Assembly: GCF_016583565.1 (NCBI RefSeq)
Contig: NZ_NRRF01000010.1
Location: 1 to 64,000, forward strand
DNA length: 64,000 bases
Reading direction: 5' to 3'
DNA from: Thiocystis violacea
GTDB taxonomy: Bacteria; Pseudomonadota; Gammaproteobacteria; Chromatiales; Chromatiaceae
The first letter of the stretch is position 1. Every line of letters starts with the position of its first letter. This document shows, in pieces, positions 6,938-15,976 of the stretch. A program made the translations under genes and the position numbers. The notes below the pieces were generated by a model, which worked only from the letters and a program-made list of their open reading frames with translations, was not told the origin of the DNA and searched no databases.

Positions 6938-8839
6938 ATGACCTTGCTTAGTCTCGACTCGATCACCCTGTCCTACGGGATGCCACCTCTGCTCGACGAG
7001 GTCTCGTTCAGCATCGAACGCGGTGAGCGTGTCTGTCTGATCGGCCGCAACGGTGCCGGCAAGTCCACCTTGCTGCGCATCATCGCGGGCGAAGCCCAGG
7101 CCGATGGCGGACAACGGCGCGTCGCACAGGGCGTGACCATCGCGCGCCTCGCTCAGGAGATCCCGCGCGGCGAAGACGCCTCCGTCTTCGAAGTCGTCGC
7201 CTCCGGACTGGGCGAACTCGGGGATCTCGTTCGGGAGTACTTCCAGAGATCACATGCCTTGGGCGAACAGCCGACAGACGATGCGCTGGCGCGACTCGCC
7301 CACATCCAGCATCGGCTGGAGGACGGCGGTGGCTGGGAGATCGAGCAGCGCACCGAGCGGGTCATCTCGCGGCTCGGGCTCGACGCCGAGGCGCGCTTCG
7401 CGGCGCTCTCGGGCGGTCAGCAACGGCGCGTGCTGCTGGCGCGTGCATTGGTCGCCGAGCCGGATCTGCTGCTCCTGGACGAGCCGACCAACCATCTGGA
7501 TATCGAGGCCATCGATTGGCTCGAGGAGCTGCTGATTGGCTTTCCTGGCTCGCTCCTCTTCATCACCCATGATCGCCGCTTCCTCCAGCGCGTCGCCACG
7601 CGCATCCTGGAGCTCGACCGGGGCAAGATCACCGACTGGCCGGGCGACTATGCCAATTACCTGCGCCGGCGCGAGGAGCGCCTGCATGCCGAGGCTCAGG
7701 CCGCCGCCCACTTCGATCGCAGGCTCGCCGAGGAAGAGGTCTGGATTCGCCAGGGCATCAAGGCGCGCCGCACGCGCAACGAAGGCCGCGTGCGCGCCCT
7801 TGAGGCGATGCGCGAGGAGCGGCTGGAACGTCGCGAGCTGCAGGGCACCGCGCGTCTGCGCGTGACCGAGGCGGACCGCTCGGGCAAGCTCGTCGCGGAG
7901 GCCGAGGGCGTGAGCTACAGCTGGGGCGAGCGACCTGTCGTCCGCGACTTCAGTGCGCTCATCCTGCGCGGCGACAAGATCGGCATCATCGGCCCCAACG
8001 GGGTGGGAAAGAGCACCTTGCTCAAGCTCCTGCTCGGCGATCTGGAGCCCCAGCAGGGCTGCATCCGGCGCGGCGCCAATCTCCAGGTCGCCTACTTCGA
8101 CCAGCTGCGTGCCCAGCTCGATCCAGAGAAGAGCGTGCAGGACAATGTCGCGGGTGGCAGCGACCAGATCGAGGTGGAGGGGGGCAGCCGCCATGTGCTG
8201 TCCTACCTCAAGGATTTTCTCTTCACCCCCGAGCGGGCTCGCCAGCCGGTCAAGGCACTCTCAGGCGGGGAGCGCAATCGACTGCTCCTGGCCAAGCTCT
8301 TCACGCGGCCGGCCAATCTCCTGGTGATGGACGAGCCCACCAACGATCTGGATACCGAGACGCTCGAACTGCTGGAGGAACTCCTGGTCAAGCTCGCCGG
8401 CACCTTGCTTCTGGTGAGCCACGACCGCGCCCTGCTGGACAACGTCGTGACCAGCACCCTGGTCTTCGAGGGCGACGGGCGGGTCTGCGAGTACGTCGGC
8501 GGTTATGAAGACTGGCTGCGCCAGCGCCCGGCGCCGGCGGTCCCGGACCCAGTGGCGGCGCCCAAGTCCAAGCCGGCTACCGGCAAACCGCAGGCCACCC
8601 AGCCCAAGGGCGATGCGGTCAAGCTCAGTTACAAGGAGCGACGCGAACTCGATGAGCTGCCAGGGCGGATCGAGGCGTTGGAGACGGAGCAGGCCGAGCT
8701 GCATGCCCGGCTGGCGGATCCGGCGCTCTACCAATCGGAGCCCGACGCGGTCGCCACGCTCAAGTCTCGACTCGGGGAGGTGGATCTGGCACTCGAGCAG
8801 GCCTACGCGCGCTGGGAGGGGCTGGCGGCGCGGGAGTAG
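6938..8839 (+). CDS. uup: ABC-F family ATPase, Uup type
   Basis: 633 residues with two ABC domains and no membrane segments. Domain 1: Walker A GRNGAGKST (about residue 36), signature LSGGQQ, Walker B LLLLDEPTNHLD. Domain 2: GPNGVGKST, LSGGERNR, LLVMDEPTNDLD. A charged linker joins them, and the protein ends in a coiled-coil (ELDELPGRIEALETEQAELHARL). That tail and the overall length fit Uup, a ribosome- and branched-DNA-associated ABC-F protein linked to excision fidelity of transposons. The ATG at 6938 follows AGGAA; the open frame extends further upstream but without homology. Confidence 0.9.
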   Translation: MTLLSLDSITLSYGMPPLLDEVSFSIERGERVCLIGRNGAGKSTLLRIIAGEAQADGGQRRVAQGVTIARLAQEIPRGEDASVFEVVASGLGELGDLVREYFQRSHALGEQPTDDALARLAHIQHRLEDGGGWEIEQRTERVISRLGLDAEARFAALSGGQQRRVLLARALVAEPDLLLLDEPTNHLDIEAIDWLEELLIGFPGSLLFITHDRRFLQRVATRILELDRGKITDWPGDYANYLRRREERLHAEAQAAAHFDRRLAEEEVWIRQGIKARRTRNEGRVRALEAMREERLERRELQGTARLRVTEADRSGKLVAEAEGVSYSWGERPVVRDFSALILRGDKIGIIGPNGVGKSTLLKLLLGDLEPQQGCIRRGANLQVAYFDQLRAQLDPEKSVQDNVAGGSDQIEVEGGSRHVLSYLKDFLFTPERARQPVKALSGGERNRLLLAKLFTRPANLLVMDEPTNDLDTETLELLEELLVKLAGTLLLVSHDRALLDNVVTSTLVFEGDGRVCEYVGGYEDWLRQRPAPAVPDPVAAPKSKPATGKPQATQPKGDAVKLSYKERRELDELPGRIEALETEQAELHARLADPALYQSEPDAVATLKSRLGEVDLALEQAYARWEGLAARE

Positions 8840-9010
8840 GTTCGCCACGCGTCCGCTGCGCGCAATGGCAAGGGTGCTAGCCCTGCATTACCATCGCGCC
8901 TTGCATCACTCGCATCCGCTCATTGCCCGGAGGCGTCCCTGGTCGAGCGCCATCGGCGGCGACCGTGCCGGGGCGGGCGGGTCTTCATTCACTGCTCTGG
9001 AGTTTCGCTC

Positions 9011-9862
9011 TTGAAATTCACGGTCGACGAATTCCGTGCCTGGAAGCACAAGTGCGTCACGCTGCTCGGCATGTCAGGGGTCGGTAAGACCTACCTGTCC
9101 GCGACGCTGCGCCGCAACGACTGGTTCCACTACTCGGGCGACTACCGCATCGGCACGCGCTATCTGGACGAGCCGATCCTGGACCTCATCAAGGCGCGGG
9201 CGATGCGCGAGCCCTTCCTGCGCGAGCTGTTGCGGCGGGACTGGATCGCCATCCGCAACAATATCAAGGTCAATGACCTGGGGCCGGTGCTCAGCTTCAT
9301 CGGCAAGCTCGGTAATCCGGAGCTCGGCGGTGTGCCGCTGGACGAGTTCAGCCGACGGCAGGCGCTCTACCGCGAGGCTGAGATCGCCGCCATGCTGGAT
9401 CTGCCGGACTTCGTGCGCAAGGCGCAGGAGATCTACAGTTATGCCCACATCGTCAATGACGTGGGTGGCAGCCTCTGCGAGCTGGACGAGCCACGGGTCA
9501 TCGACCTCTTGGCCGCGCACAGCCTCATCCTCTACATTCGCGTCCCGGAGGCGGATGAGATCAAGCTCATCCAGCGTGCCCAGGCCGATCCCAAGCCGCT
9601 CTACTACCGCCCTGAGTTCCTGAAGACCGCGATCAAGGACTACCTGGAGCTGCGCGCGCTGGACTATGTGGCGGAGATCGATCCCGACGATTTCACCCGC
9701 TGGGTCTTCCCGCGGCTCTTCCACTCGCGGGTCCCGCGCTATGAGGCGATCGCCCGGCCGCACGGCTATACGGTGTCCTCCGAAGACGTCGCCCGCGTGC
9801 GCGACGAGCCGGATTTCATCGAGCTGATCGAGTCAGCCATCGCTCGGACCGCTGCCGGATAA
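9011..9862 (+). CDS. P-loop ATPase of unknown function next to metA
   Basis: 283 residues from a TTG preceded by GGAG. A Walker A motif GMSGVGKT sits at residues 20-27, followed by a kinase-like aromatic segment (DWFHYSGDYRIGTRYLDEPI). A helical middle follows, then SLILYIRVPEAD, which resembles the beta strand before the lid in small-molecule kinases. The C-terminus is conserved-looking but unknown. It ends about 60 nt before metA on the same strand, suggesting co-expression, but nothing in the protein points specifically to methionine synthesis. It could be a nucleotide or small-metabolite kinase. Confidence 0.7.
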   Translation: MKFTVDEFRAWKHKCVTLLGMSGVGKTYLSATLRRNDWFHYSGDYRIGTRYLDEPILDLIKARAMREPFLRELLRRDWIAIRNNIKVNDLGPVLSFIGKLGNPELGGVPLDEFSRRQALYREAEIAAMLDLPDFVRKAQEIYSYAHIVNDVGGSLCELDEPRVIDLLAAHSLILYIRVPEADEIKLIQRAQADPKPLYYRPEFLKTAIKDYLELRALDYVAEIDPDDFTRWVFPRLFHSRVPRYEAIARPHGYTVSSEDVARVRDEPDFIELIESAIARTAAG

Positions 9863-9921
9863 GTGATGTCGCGTCCCGAGTCCAAGGCTCGGGCCCATGC
9901 GTAATTGGATGTCGACCGCCC

Positions 9922-11007
9922 ATGCCTATCGTCGCCCACAATGCCCTGCCTGCCTTCGCCCGGTTGCGCGAGGAGGGTCAACAGATCCTGGATCCGAAGC
10001 TGGCGCTGCACCAGGACATTCGCGAGCTGCACATCGGCCTGCTCAACATGATGCCGGACGCGGCCCTCGCGGCCACCGAGCGCCAGTTCTTCCGCCTCGT
10101 CGGTCAGAGCAATGAGATCGCGCAGTTCTATGTGCACCCCTTCACTCTCGATGGGCTCGCGCGTGGCTCCGAGGCCCAGGAGCATATCCGGCGCTACTAC
10201 CAGCCGTTCGAGCAGATCCGCGACGAGGGTCTGGATGCGCTCATCATCACGGGCGCCAATGTCAGCGGGCCAGACCTCGCTCAAGAGCCCTTCTGGCAGC
10301 CCCTGATCGAGGTCGTCGACTGGGCCTACGCGCACGTCTGCTCCACCCTCTGCTCCTGCCTGGCGACCCATGCGGTGATGCAGTTCCGCTATCAGCAACG
10401 CCGCCAGCGACTGCCCGCAAAGCGCTGGGGTGTCTTTCCGCATCGCGTGGTCGCCCGCGCGCATCCGCTGGTGAGCGATGTGAACACCCGTTTCGACGTG
10501 CCTCACTCCAGGTTCAATGACATCAGCCACGAGCAGTTCGTCGCGGCTGGTCTGCAGGTGCTCGCCGAGAGTGCCGAGGCCGGCGTCCATCTGGCCGTGA
10601 GCCCGGACGGCTTCAGGCAGGTCTTCCTCCAGGGGCATCCCGAATACGACACCATCTCGCTGCTCAAGGAGTACAAGCGCGAGGTGCATCGCTTCGCGAC
10701 CGGTGTCCGCGCCGACTATCCGGTCTTCCCGGACAACTACTTCGGGCTTCAGGCGCGGGCCATTCTCGACGAGCACCGCGCACATGTCCGCGCCGCCCTG
10801 GACGCCGGCGGCCAGCTGCCGGAATTTCCCGAGCATCGCATTGCGGGGGGGCTCCACAACACCTGGCACGACACGGCCGAGGGTGTCATCGGCAACTGGA
10901 TGGGGCTCGTCTATCAGGTCACCAACAACGATCGCAAACTCACCTTCATGTCGCGCGTCGATCCGAAGGATCCGCTGGGGCTCCACACGGGTCAGCCGTT
11001 GCTCTGA
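9922..11007 (+). CDS. metA: Homoserine O-succinyltransferase (MetA family)
   Basis: 361 residues, opening LHQDIRELHIGLLNMMPDAALAATERQFF, the start of the MetA family. The nucleophile region AYAHVCSTLCSCLATHAVMQFRY holds the catalytic Cys, and VFLQGHPEYD carries the His-x-x-E of the active site. MetA transfers a succinyl or acetyl group to homoserine in the first dedicated step of methionine synthesis; which donor is used cannot be read safely by eye. About 50 residues longer than E. coli MetA, mostly at the C-terminus. No SAM riboswitch was seen upstream. Confidence 0.88.
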   Translation: MPIVAHNALPAFARLREEGQQILDPKLALHQDIRELHIGLLNMMPDAALAATERQFFRLVGQSNEIAQFYVHPFTLDGLARGSEAQEHIRRYYQPFEQIRDEGLDALIITGANVSGPDLAQEPFWQPLIEVVDWAYAHVCSTLCSCLATHAVMQFRYQQRRQRLPAKRWGVFPHRVVARAHPLVSDVNTRFDVPHSRFNDISHEQFVAAGLQVLAESAEAGVHLAVSPDGFRQVFLQGHPEYDTISLLKEYKREVHRFATGVRADYPVFPDNYFGLQARAILDEHRAHVRAALDAGGQLPEFPEHRIAGGLHNTWHDTAEGVIGNWMGLVYQVTNNDRKLTFMSRVDPKDPLGLHTGQPLL

Positions 11008-11707
11008 GCCTGCATCCGGCCATAACTGACCGCTCGCCGGTTTCCAGCGAGCGGTGCTCATGCATCAACGGGCCATCCAGGTGGGTGGACGATCCAGGAG
11101 TTCGACTGGCCACTCGGCACGCGGGTCAGGCGTGATCGACCTGAACGCAAGGCGAAGGGCATGCCGAAGGGCTTTTGCGACCTGGCGTCCTGTGGGATCT
11201 CATGCCTGGCTCCACGCTCCCCGCTCGATTCCCGCCCGCTTGCACTCGAATGGGTGCGATACGCCACATTTTTGCCTCTTTGGAGCGACTAATCTTTGAT
11301 CGATGGTGCTCCATCATGGGCTCGGGCTTGCGTGGTTGACAAGTTGACAGGTTGACAATCGGGTCAGGGTGTTTTGTTGTAAAAAATAAACACTCTGAAA
11401 CGGACCGTCGGCTCCCTGGCGTCTTCGTCGTCAATCCTTGAAAGACTGGTAATACATCACGTTTTACGGCGAAATAGCAGACCTTTACCCTTGCCGTTTG
11501 TTGCTTTTTTGTACTAGACTTAAGCCACGAGATGCGGCATGCAACCTATCTGAGACGGTCTTGTTGCGAAGACGACTCATTTAGCGATGTCAGCTGGCAA
11601 CTCAGGCGTGATCCAGGGTGGGGTAGGCGTCTCTCAGATCCGCTCAAACGACCAGCTCAAGCACGATTAGCTCAAACTCAGACTCTTGAATTCTACGAAG
11701 GCCAGCC
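11008..11707. other. Intergenic region between metA and the small gene at 11708
   Basis: 700 nt without a supportable gene. Contents: TTGACA three times at 8-bp spacing (11336, 11344, 11352) followed by an A-rich stretch (about 11380-11390). Short frames on the minus strand lack any recognisable motif. Confidence 0.45.
11336..11390 (+). promoter_or_regulatory. Triple TTGACA tandem repeat, possible promoter
   Basis: TTGACA occurs at 11336-11341, 11344-11349 and 11352-11357, giving three overlapping -35 choices one 8-bp step apart. Downstream is an AT-rich TTGTAAAAAATAA (from 11377), but no good -10 hexamer lies at 16-18 bp from any of them. Distance to the next gene is over 300 nt. Confidence 0.35.
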
Positions 11708-11968
11708 ATGTTCGAAATAAGCGAGAACGCGATCCGTTATAAATGGGATCCTGTGACATCGACCGGTTACAAACTACGGTTCGATGCCGAGGGTGCCGCC
11801 AAGGGTGGACACTGCTGTTTCCACGTCGAAGACTGGAACTGCCGCACCGTCACCGGCGAGTGGCCGTGCGAGGATCTGGACGAAGCGCTCGGCGTGCTCA
11901 GTCACTTCTTCAGCGTGGACATCGAGCAAGAGCGTGAGCGTCTGAGCGCTTGGCTTCCTGCCGCCTGA
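11708..11968 (+). CDS. Small hypothetical protein
   Basis: 86 residues, soluble and acidic, with HCCFHVEDWNCRTVTGEWPCEDLDEAL: five Cys/His-rich positions in the middle and a helical tail ending SAWLPAA. A GAAGG sequence precedes the ATG. A GC hairpin with a T-rich tail follows the stop, so it looks like a monocistronic gene. I do not recognise the family. Confidence 0.6.
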   Translation: MFEISENAIRYKWDPVTSTGYKLRFDAEGAAKGGHCCFHVEDWNCRTVTGEWPCEDLDEALGVLSHFFSVDIEQERERLSAWLPAA

Positions 11969-12001
11969 GGTCTGTCCGCGCTCTCAAGTGCGCTGATGCG
12001 T

Positions 12002-12031
12002 AAGGGGCCGCGTGCGGCCCCTTATCTTTTT
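12002..12031 (+). terminator. Rho-independent terminator
   Basis: AAGGGGCCGC (12002-12011) pairs with GCGGCCCCTT (12014-12023), followed by ATCTTTTTAT. It ends the transcript of the small gene at 11708-11968. Confidence 0.85.
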
Positions 12032-12147
12032 ATCCTTTGGCCATGCGTCAGTCCTGGCCGGTCCCGTCTCACCTCACCTCGGCTCGGATGCCGGCTCCCC
12101 GCGCTTCCCTCAATCCCGAGTATTGAGCGGGTTTGAAACCGCCCGCC

Positions 12148-12169
12148 TCCGAATATTAGAATGTTCGGA
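12148..12169. promoter_or_regulatory. Near-palindrome in the soeA leader, candidate operator
   Basis: TCCGAATATTAGAATGTTCGGA has perfect 6-bp arms and matches its own reverse complement at most inner positions. It lies 34 nt before the soeA ATG and would be well placed to bind a dimeric repressor or activator. No known consensus assigned. Confidence 0.45.
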
Positions 12170-12203
12170 TTATCCCGTCGCGATCCCGCTTATAGGTGCA
12201 CCC

Positions 12204-15101
12204 ATGCAGGACCCAGTCAGCCACTCGGACAGCAACGTTGGCCGAGTCGAGGTCAAGGAGACGACCTGTTACATGTGCGCGTGCCGCTGCGGTATCCGCG
12301 TGCACCTGCGCGATGGTGAAGTTCGCTACATCGACGGCAACCCGAATCATCCGCTGAACAAGGGCGTCATCTGCGCCAAGGGCAGCTCCGGCATCATGAA
12401 GCAGTATTCGCCGGGGCGCCTGACCAAGCCTCTGCGGCGCAAGGCGGGCGCGGAGCGGGGCGAGAGCGCCTTTGAGGTCATCTCCTGGGACGAGGCCTTC
12501 CAGATGCTGGAAGAGCGTCTTTCCAAGCTGCGCGCGGAAGACCCGAAGAAGTTCGCCCTCTTCACCGGCCGCGATCAGATGCAGGCCCTGACCGGCATGT
12601 TCGCCAAGCAGTTCGGCACGCCGAACTACGCCGCACATGGCGGTTTCTGCTCGGTCAACATGGCGGCCGGCCTGATCTACACCATCGGCGGATCCTTCTG
12701 GGAGTTCGGCGGTCCCGATCTGGAGCGGGCCAAGCTCTTCGTCATGATCGGCACGGCGGAGGACCACCATTCCAACCCGCTGAAGATTGCCATCTCCGAG
12801 TTCAAGCGCCGCGGCGGGCGTTTTATCTCGATCAATCCCATCCGCACCGGCTACTCGGCGATCGCCGACGAATGGGTTCCGATCAAGCCAGGCACGGACG
12901 GTGCGCTGATCCTCGCCATCACCCACGAGATCCTCAAGCTGGGACTCTTCGATCGGGAGTTCCTGGTTCAGTACACCAATGCGGCCGAACTGGTCGTCGA
13001 CGATCCCAGTCGACCTGACCATGGGCTCTTCTATCGTGCCGAGATGCATGTGGAGGAGGGCTGTTTCGACCCTCAGAACAAGCTCTGGTGGGACCGCGAT
13101 ATCGACGGCCCCATCAGCACCCATACGCCGGGTGCGGATCCGCGGCTCATGGGCAGCTATACGCTGGAGGACGGGACACCGGTCAAGCCGTCCTTCCAAT
13201 TGCTGAAGGAGCGTCTGGAGCAATACACGCCGGAATGGGCGGCGCCCATCACCGGCATCCCGGCCGAGACCATCCGCCGCCTGGCGCACGAAATGGGCGT
13301 GATGGCGCGGGACCAGAAGATCGAGCTGCCGATCAAATGGACCGATTGCTGGGACAACGAGCACGAGTCCGTCACCGGCAATCCCGTGGCCTTTCACGCG
13401 ATGCGCGGCCTCGCCGCACACTCCAACGGATTCCAGAGCATCCGCGCGCTCGGCATCCTCATGACGGTGCTGGGGACCATCGACCGCCCGGGCGGCTTCC
13501 GGCACAAGGCCCCTTATCCGCGTCCGATTCCGCCCTGTCCCAAGCCGCCGCACGGCCCCGAGGCGGTCCAGCCCAACACCCCGCTGGACGGGCTGCCGCT
13601 CGGCTGGCCGGCCAAGCCGGAGGATCTCTTCGTCGATGCCGAGGGCGAGGCGGTGCGCATCGACAAGGCCTTTTCCTGGGAGTATCCGCTCTCGGTTCAC
13701 GGCCTGATGCACAACGTCATCACCAACGCCTGGCGCGGCGATCCCTACCCGATCGACACCCTGCTGCTGTTCATGGCCAACATGGCCTGGAACTCGTCCA
13801 TGAACACCGGCGAAGTGCGCAAGATGCTGGTCGATAAGAATCCGGACGGCGAGTACAAGATCCCCTTCCTGGTGGTCTGCGATACCTTCGCCTCGGAGAC
13901 CGTCGCCTTCGCGGATCTGGTGCTGCCGGATACCAGCTACCTGGAGCGCCATGATGCGCTCTCCATGCTGGATCGGCCGATCTCCGAGTTCGATGGTCCG
14001 GTGGACGCGGTGCGTATCCCGGTTCTGCCGCCCAAGGGCGAGTGCAAACCCTTCCAGGACGTCCTCATCGAGCTGGGCTCGCGGCTCAAGCTGCCCGCCT
14101 TCACGAAGGAAGATGGCACGCGCAAGTACCGCGACTACCCGGATTTCATCGTCAACTACGAGACCTCGCCTGGCTCCGGCATCGGCTTCCTGGCCGGCTG
14201 GCGCGGCAAGAGCGGGGATCAGGTGCTCAAGGGCGAGCCCAATCCGCGCCAGTGGGAGATGTACGCCAAGAACGGCAGCTTTTTCCATCATGAGCTGCCG
14301 CGCAATTACCAGTATATGCGCAACTGGAACAAGGGCTATCTGCACTGGGCGCGCGCCCACGGCATGGTGCGCTACGCGGAGCCGATCACCCTGCACCTCT
14401 ACTCCGAGATCCTGCAGCGCTTCCGCCTCGCCGCGCAGGGCAAGCGTCCGGGTCGGCAACCGCCGGACCGACTGCGCAAGCGCGTCGAGACCTATTTCGA
14501 TCCCTTGCCCTTCTACTTCGACCCGCTGGAAGACCAGATGGTCGATACGCGGCGCTATCCGCTCAATGCCCTGACACAGCGGCCCATGGCCATGTACCAC
14601 AGCTGGGATAGCCAGAATGCCTGGCTGCGTCAGATTCACAGCCACAACTATCTCTTCCTCAGCCCGAGCGTCGGGATCGAGAACGGCTTCAAGGACGGCG
14701 ATTGGGTCTGGGTCGAGTCGACGCACGGCAAGGTTCGCTGCATGTGCCGTTTCTCCGAGGCGGTCGAGCCCGGCACCGTCTGGACCTGGAACGCGATCGG
14801 CAAGGCGTCCGGCGCCTGGGGCCTGAGCGCCGACGCCGATGAGTCTCGCAAGGGTTTTCTGCTCAATCACCTCATCGCCGAGGAGCTGCCTGCGCACGAT
14901 GCCGGTGAGCATCTCTCGAACGCCGACCCGGTGACTGGCCAGGCAGCCTGGTTCGACGTTCGCGTCCGCGTCTACAAGGCTGATGACAAGGAGCCGAAGA
15001 TGACCTCGCCCCAGTTCAAGGCCATGCCGCGCCTCCCCGGGCAAGAGAAGAAACGCGGCAAGTGGCAGGCGTACGTCGCTGGCGTAATTGGAAAGAAATG
15101 A
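12204..15101 (+). CDS. soeA: Sulfite dehydrogenase (quinone), molybdoprotein subunit SoeA
   Basis: 965 residues from ATG at 12204; the open frame runs further upstream into a terminator, without homology. An N-terminal [4Fe-4S] motif C22-x2-C25-x3-C29-x27-C57 is followed by DMSO-reductase-family domains that bind the molybdopterin guanine dinucleotide cofactor (NGGFCSVN-like, FVMIGTAEDHHSNP, RGLAAHSNGFQSIRALGIL, VVCDTFASETVAFADLVLPD) and a C-terminal molydopterin-binding barrel. There is no twin-arginine signal peptide, which fits the cytoplasmic SoeABC enzyme that oxidises sulfite to sulfate and passes electrons to the quinone pool. The order A-B-C with a four-cluster ferredoxin subunit and a DmsC-like anchor supports the call. 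Polysulfide or thiosulfate reductases are close relatives. Confidence 0.88.
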   Translation: MQDPVSHSDSNVGRVEVKETTCYMCACRCGIRVHLRDGEVRYIDGNPNHPLNKGVICAKGSSGIMKQYSPGRLTKPLRRKAGAERGESAFEVISWDEAFQMLEERLSKLRAEDPKKFALFTGRDQMQALTGMFAKQFGTPNYAAHGGFCSVNMAAGLIYTIGGSFWEFGGPDLERAKLFVMIGTAEDHHSNPLKIAISEFKRRGGRFISINPIRTGYSAIADEWVPIKPGTDGALILAITHEILKLGLFDREFLVQYTNAAELVVDDPSRPDHGLFYRAEMHVEEGCFDPQNKLWWDRDIDGPISTHTPGADPRLMGSYTLEDGTPVKPSFQLLKERLEQYTPEWAAPITGIPAETIRRLAHEMGVMARDQKIELPIKWTDCWDNEHESVTGNPVAFHAMRGLAAHSNGFQSIRALGILMTVLGTIDRPGGFRHKAPYPRPIPPCPKPPHGPEAVQPNTPLDGLPLGWPAKPEDLFVDAEGEAVRIDKAFSWEYPLSVHGLMHNVITNAWRGDPYPIDTLLLFMANMAWNSSMNTGEVRKMLVDKNPDGEYKIPFLVVCDTFASETVAFADLVLPDTSYLERHDALSMLDRPISEFDGPVDAVRIPVLPPKGECKPFQDVLIELGSRLKLPAFTKEDGTRKYRDYPDFIVNYETSPGSGIGFLAGWRGKSGDQVLKGEPNPRQWEMYAKNGSFFHHELPRNYQYMRNWNKGYLHWARAHGMVRYAEPITLHLYSEILQRFRLAAQGKRPGRQPPDRLRKRVETYFDPLPFYFDPLEDQMVDTRRYPLNALTQRPMAMYHSWDSQNAWLRQIHSHNYLFLSPSVGIENGFKDGDWVWVESTHGKVRCMCRFSEAVEPGTVWTWNAIGKASGAWGLSADADESRKGFLLNHLIAEELPAHDAGEHLSNADPVTGQAAWFDVRVRVYKADDKEPKMTSPQFKAMPRLPGQEKKRGKWQAYVAGVIGKK

Positions 15102-15123
15102 GCTGGTGGCTAGAGACTAAGCA

Positions 15124-15846
15124 ATGACACAACTCGCACTCGTCATCGATCTCAATGTCTGCGTCGGCTGCCATGCCTGCGTGACCTCCTGTAAGGAGTG
15201 GAATACCTCCGGCTGGGCCGGTCCCATGGTGGACCAGAATCCCTATGACGCCTCGCCGACCGGGACCTTCTTCAACCGTGTGCAGACCTTCGAGGTTGGG
15301 ACCTTCCCGAACACCGAGACGGTGCACTTCCCCAAGAGCTGCCTGCACTGCGAGGAGCCACCCTGCGTGCCGGTCTGCCCCACGGGTGCGTCCTACAAGC
15401 GGCCGGACAACGGCGTGGTGCTGGTCGACTACGACAAGTGCATCGGCTGCAAGTACTGCTCCTGGGCCTGCCCCTACGGCGCGCGAGAGGTCGACGAAGA
15501 GCAGAAGGTGATGAAGAAATGCACCCTCTGTATCGATCGCATCACCGACCCCAAGCTCTCCGAGCGCGACCGCAAGCCCTCCTGCGTCCTGGCCTGTCCG
15601 TCCAGCGCGCGGCTGTTCGGCGACGTCCACGACCCCGACTCCGAGGTGTCGATCGCCATCCGCGAGCGTGGCGGCTACCAGCTCATGCCAGAATGGGGCA
15701 CCAAGCCGGCGAATCACTATCTGCCGCGGCAGAAGACCCAGATGCATATCGATCAGGACGAGCTCACGCGCGTCGATAACCCGCTGCGCAAAGAGGATCT
15801 CACCACCTACACGGGTGAAGAGACGCTGGACGACGTGGCTTGGTAA
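15124..15846 (+). CDS. soeB: Sulfite dehydrogenase iron-sulfur subunit SoeB
   Basis: 240 residues with four [4Fe-4S] cysteine clusters of the DmsB/PsrB type: CVGCHACVTSCKEWN near the start, CLHCEEPPCVPVCP, CIGCKYCSWACPYG, and a split CTLC...CVLACPSSA set. It relays electrons from SoeA to the membrane subunit. No signal peptide. It starts 22 nt after soeA. The C-terminal part (YLPRQKTQMHIDQDEL and on) is a tail typical of Soe-type proteins. Confidence 0.9.
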   Translation: MTQLALVIDLNVCVGCHACVTSCKEWNTSGWAGPMVDQNPYDASPTGTFFNRVQTFEVGTFPNTETVHFPKSCLHCEEPPCVPVCPTGASYKRPDNGVVLVDYDKCIGCKYCSWACPYGAREVDEEQKVMKKCTLCIDRITDPKLSERDRKPSCVLACPSSARLFGDVHDPDSEVSIAIRERGGYQLMPEWGTKPANHYLPRQKTQMHIDQDELTRVDNPLRKEDLTTYTGEETLDDVAW

Positions 15847-15851
15847 TAAGA

Positions 15852-15930
15852 AGTTGTCAGTGGGCAGAGAAGAGTCGGCAACGACCAGATGTCTGAAGCT
15901 GACAACTGACAACTGACAACTGACAACTGA
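15852..15930. repeat. Heptamer tandem repeat with inverted partner between soeB and soeC
   Basis: The unit CTGACAA occurs four times plus a partial copy at 15899-15930. About 40 nt upstream, AGTTGTCAGT at 15852-15861 is the reverse complement of the repeat. The two can pair into a hairpin between soeB and soeC. Short heptamer arrays of this type recur in phototroph intergenic DNA. Confidence 0.85.
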
Positions 15931-15976
15931 ACGACGCCCTTCGTAATCGAGAACTAGCTCCCCAGGACCGAACACC

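Noticed and set aside
9863..9921. SAM riboswitch before metA
   Set aside because: The gap to the upstream gene is only about 60 nt and shows no SAM-riboswitch core.
11126..11434. Minus-strand 102-codon frame downstream of metA
   Set aside because: Basic low-information sequence without a start signal or motif.
12156..15044. A 960-codon open frame antisense to soeA
   Set aside because: It mirrors the soeA codon structure, has no domain-like motif, and long antisense frames are expected in GC-rich genes with strong third-position bias. The same holds for those opposite rpoB (50896-54783) and rpoC (55014-59420).
15899..15930. CRISPR array between soeB and soeC
   Set aside because: Units are 7 bp with no spacers, and no cas genes are near.
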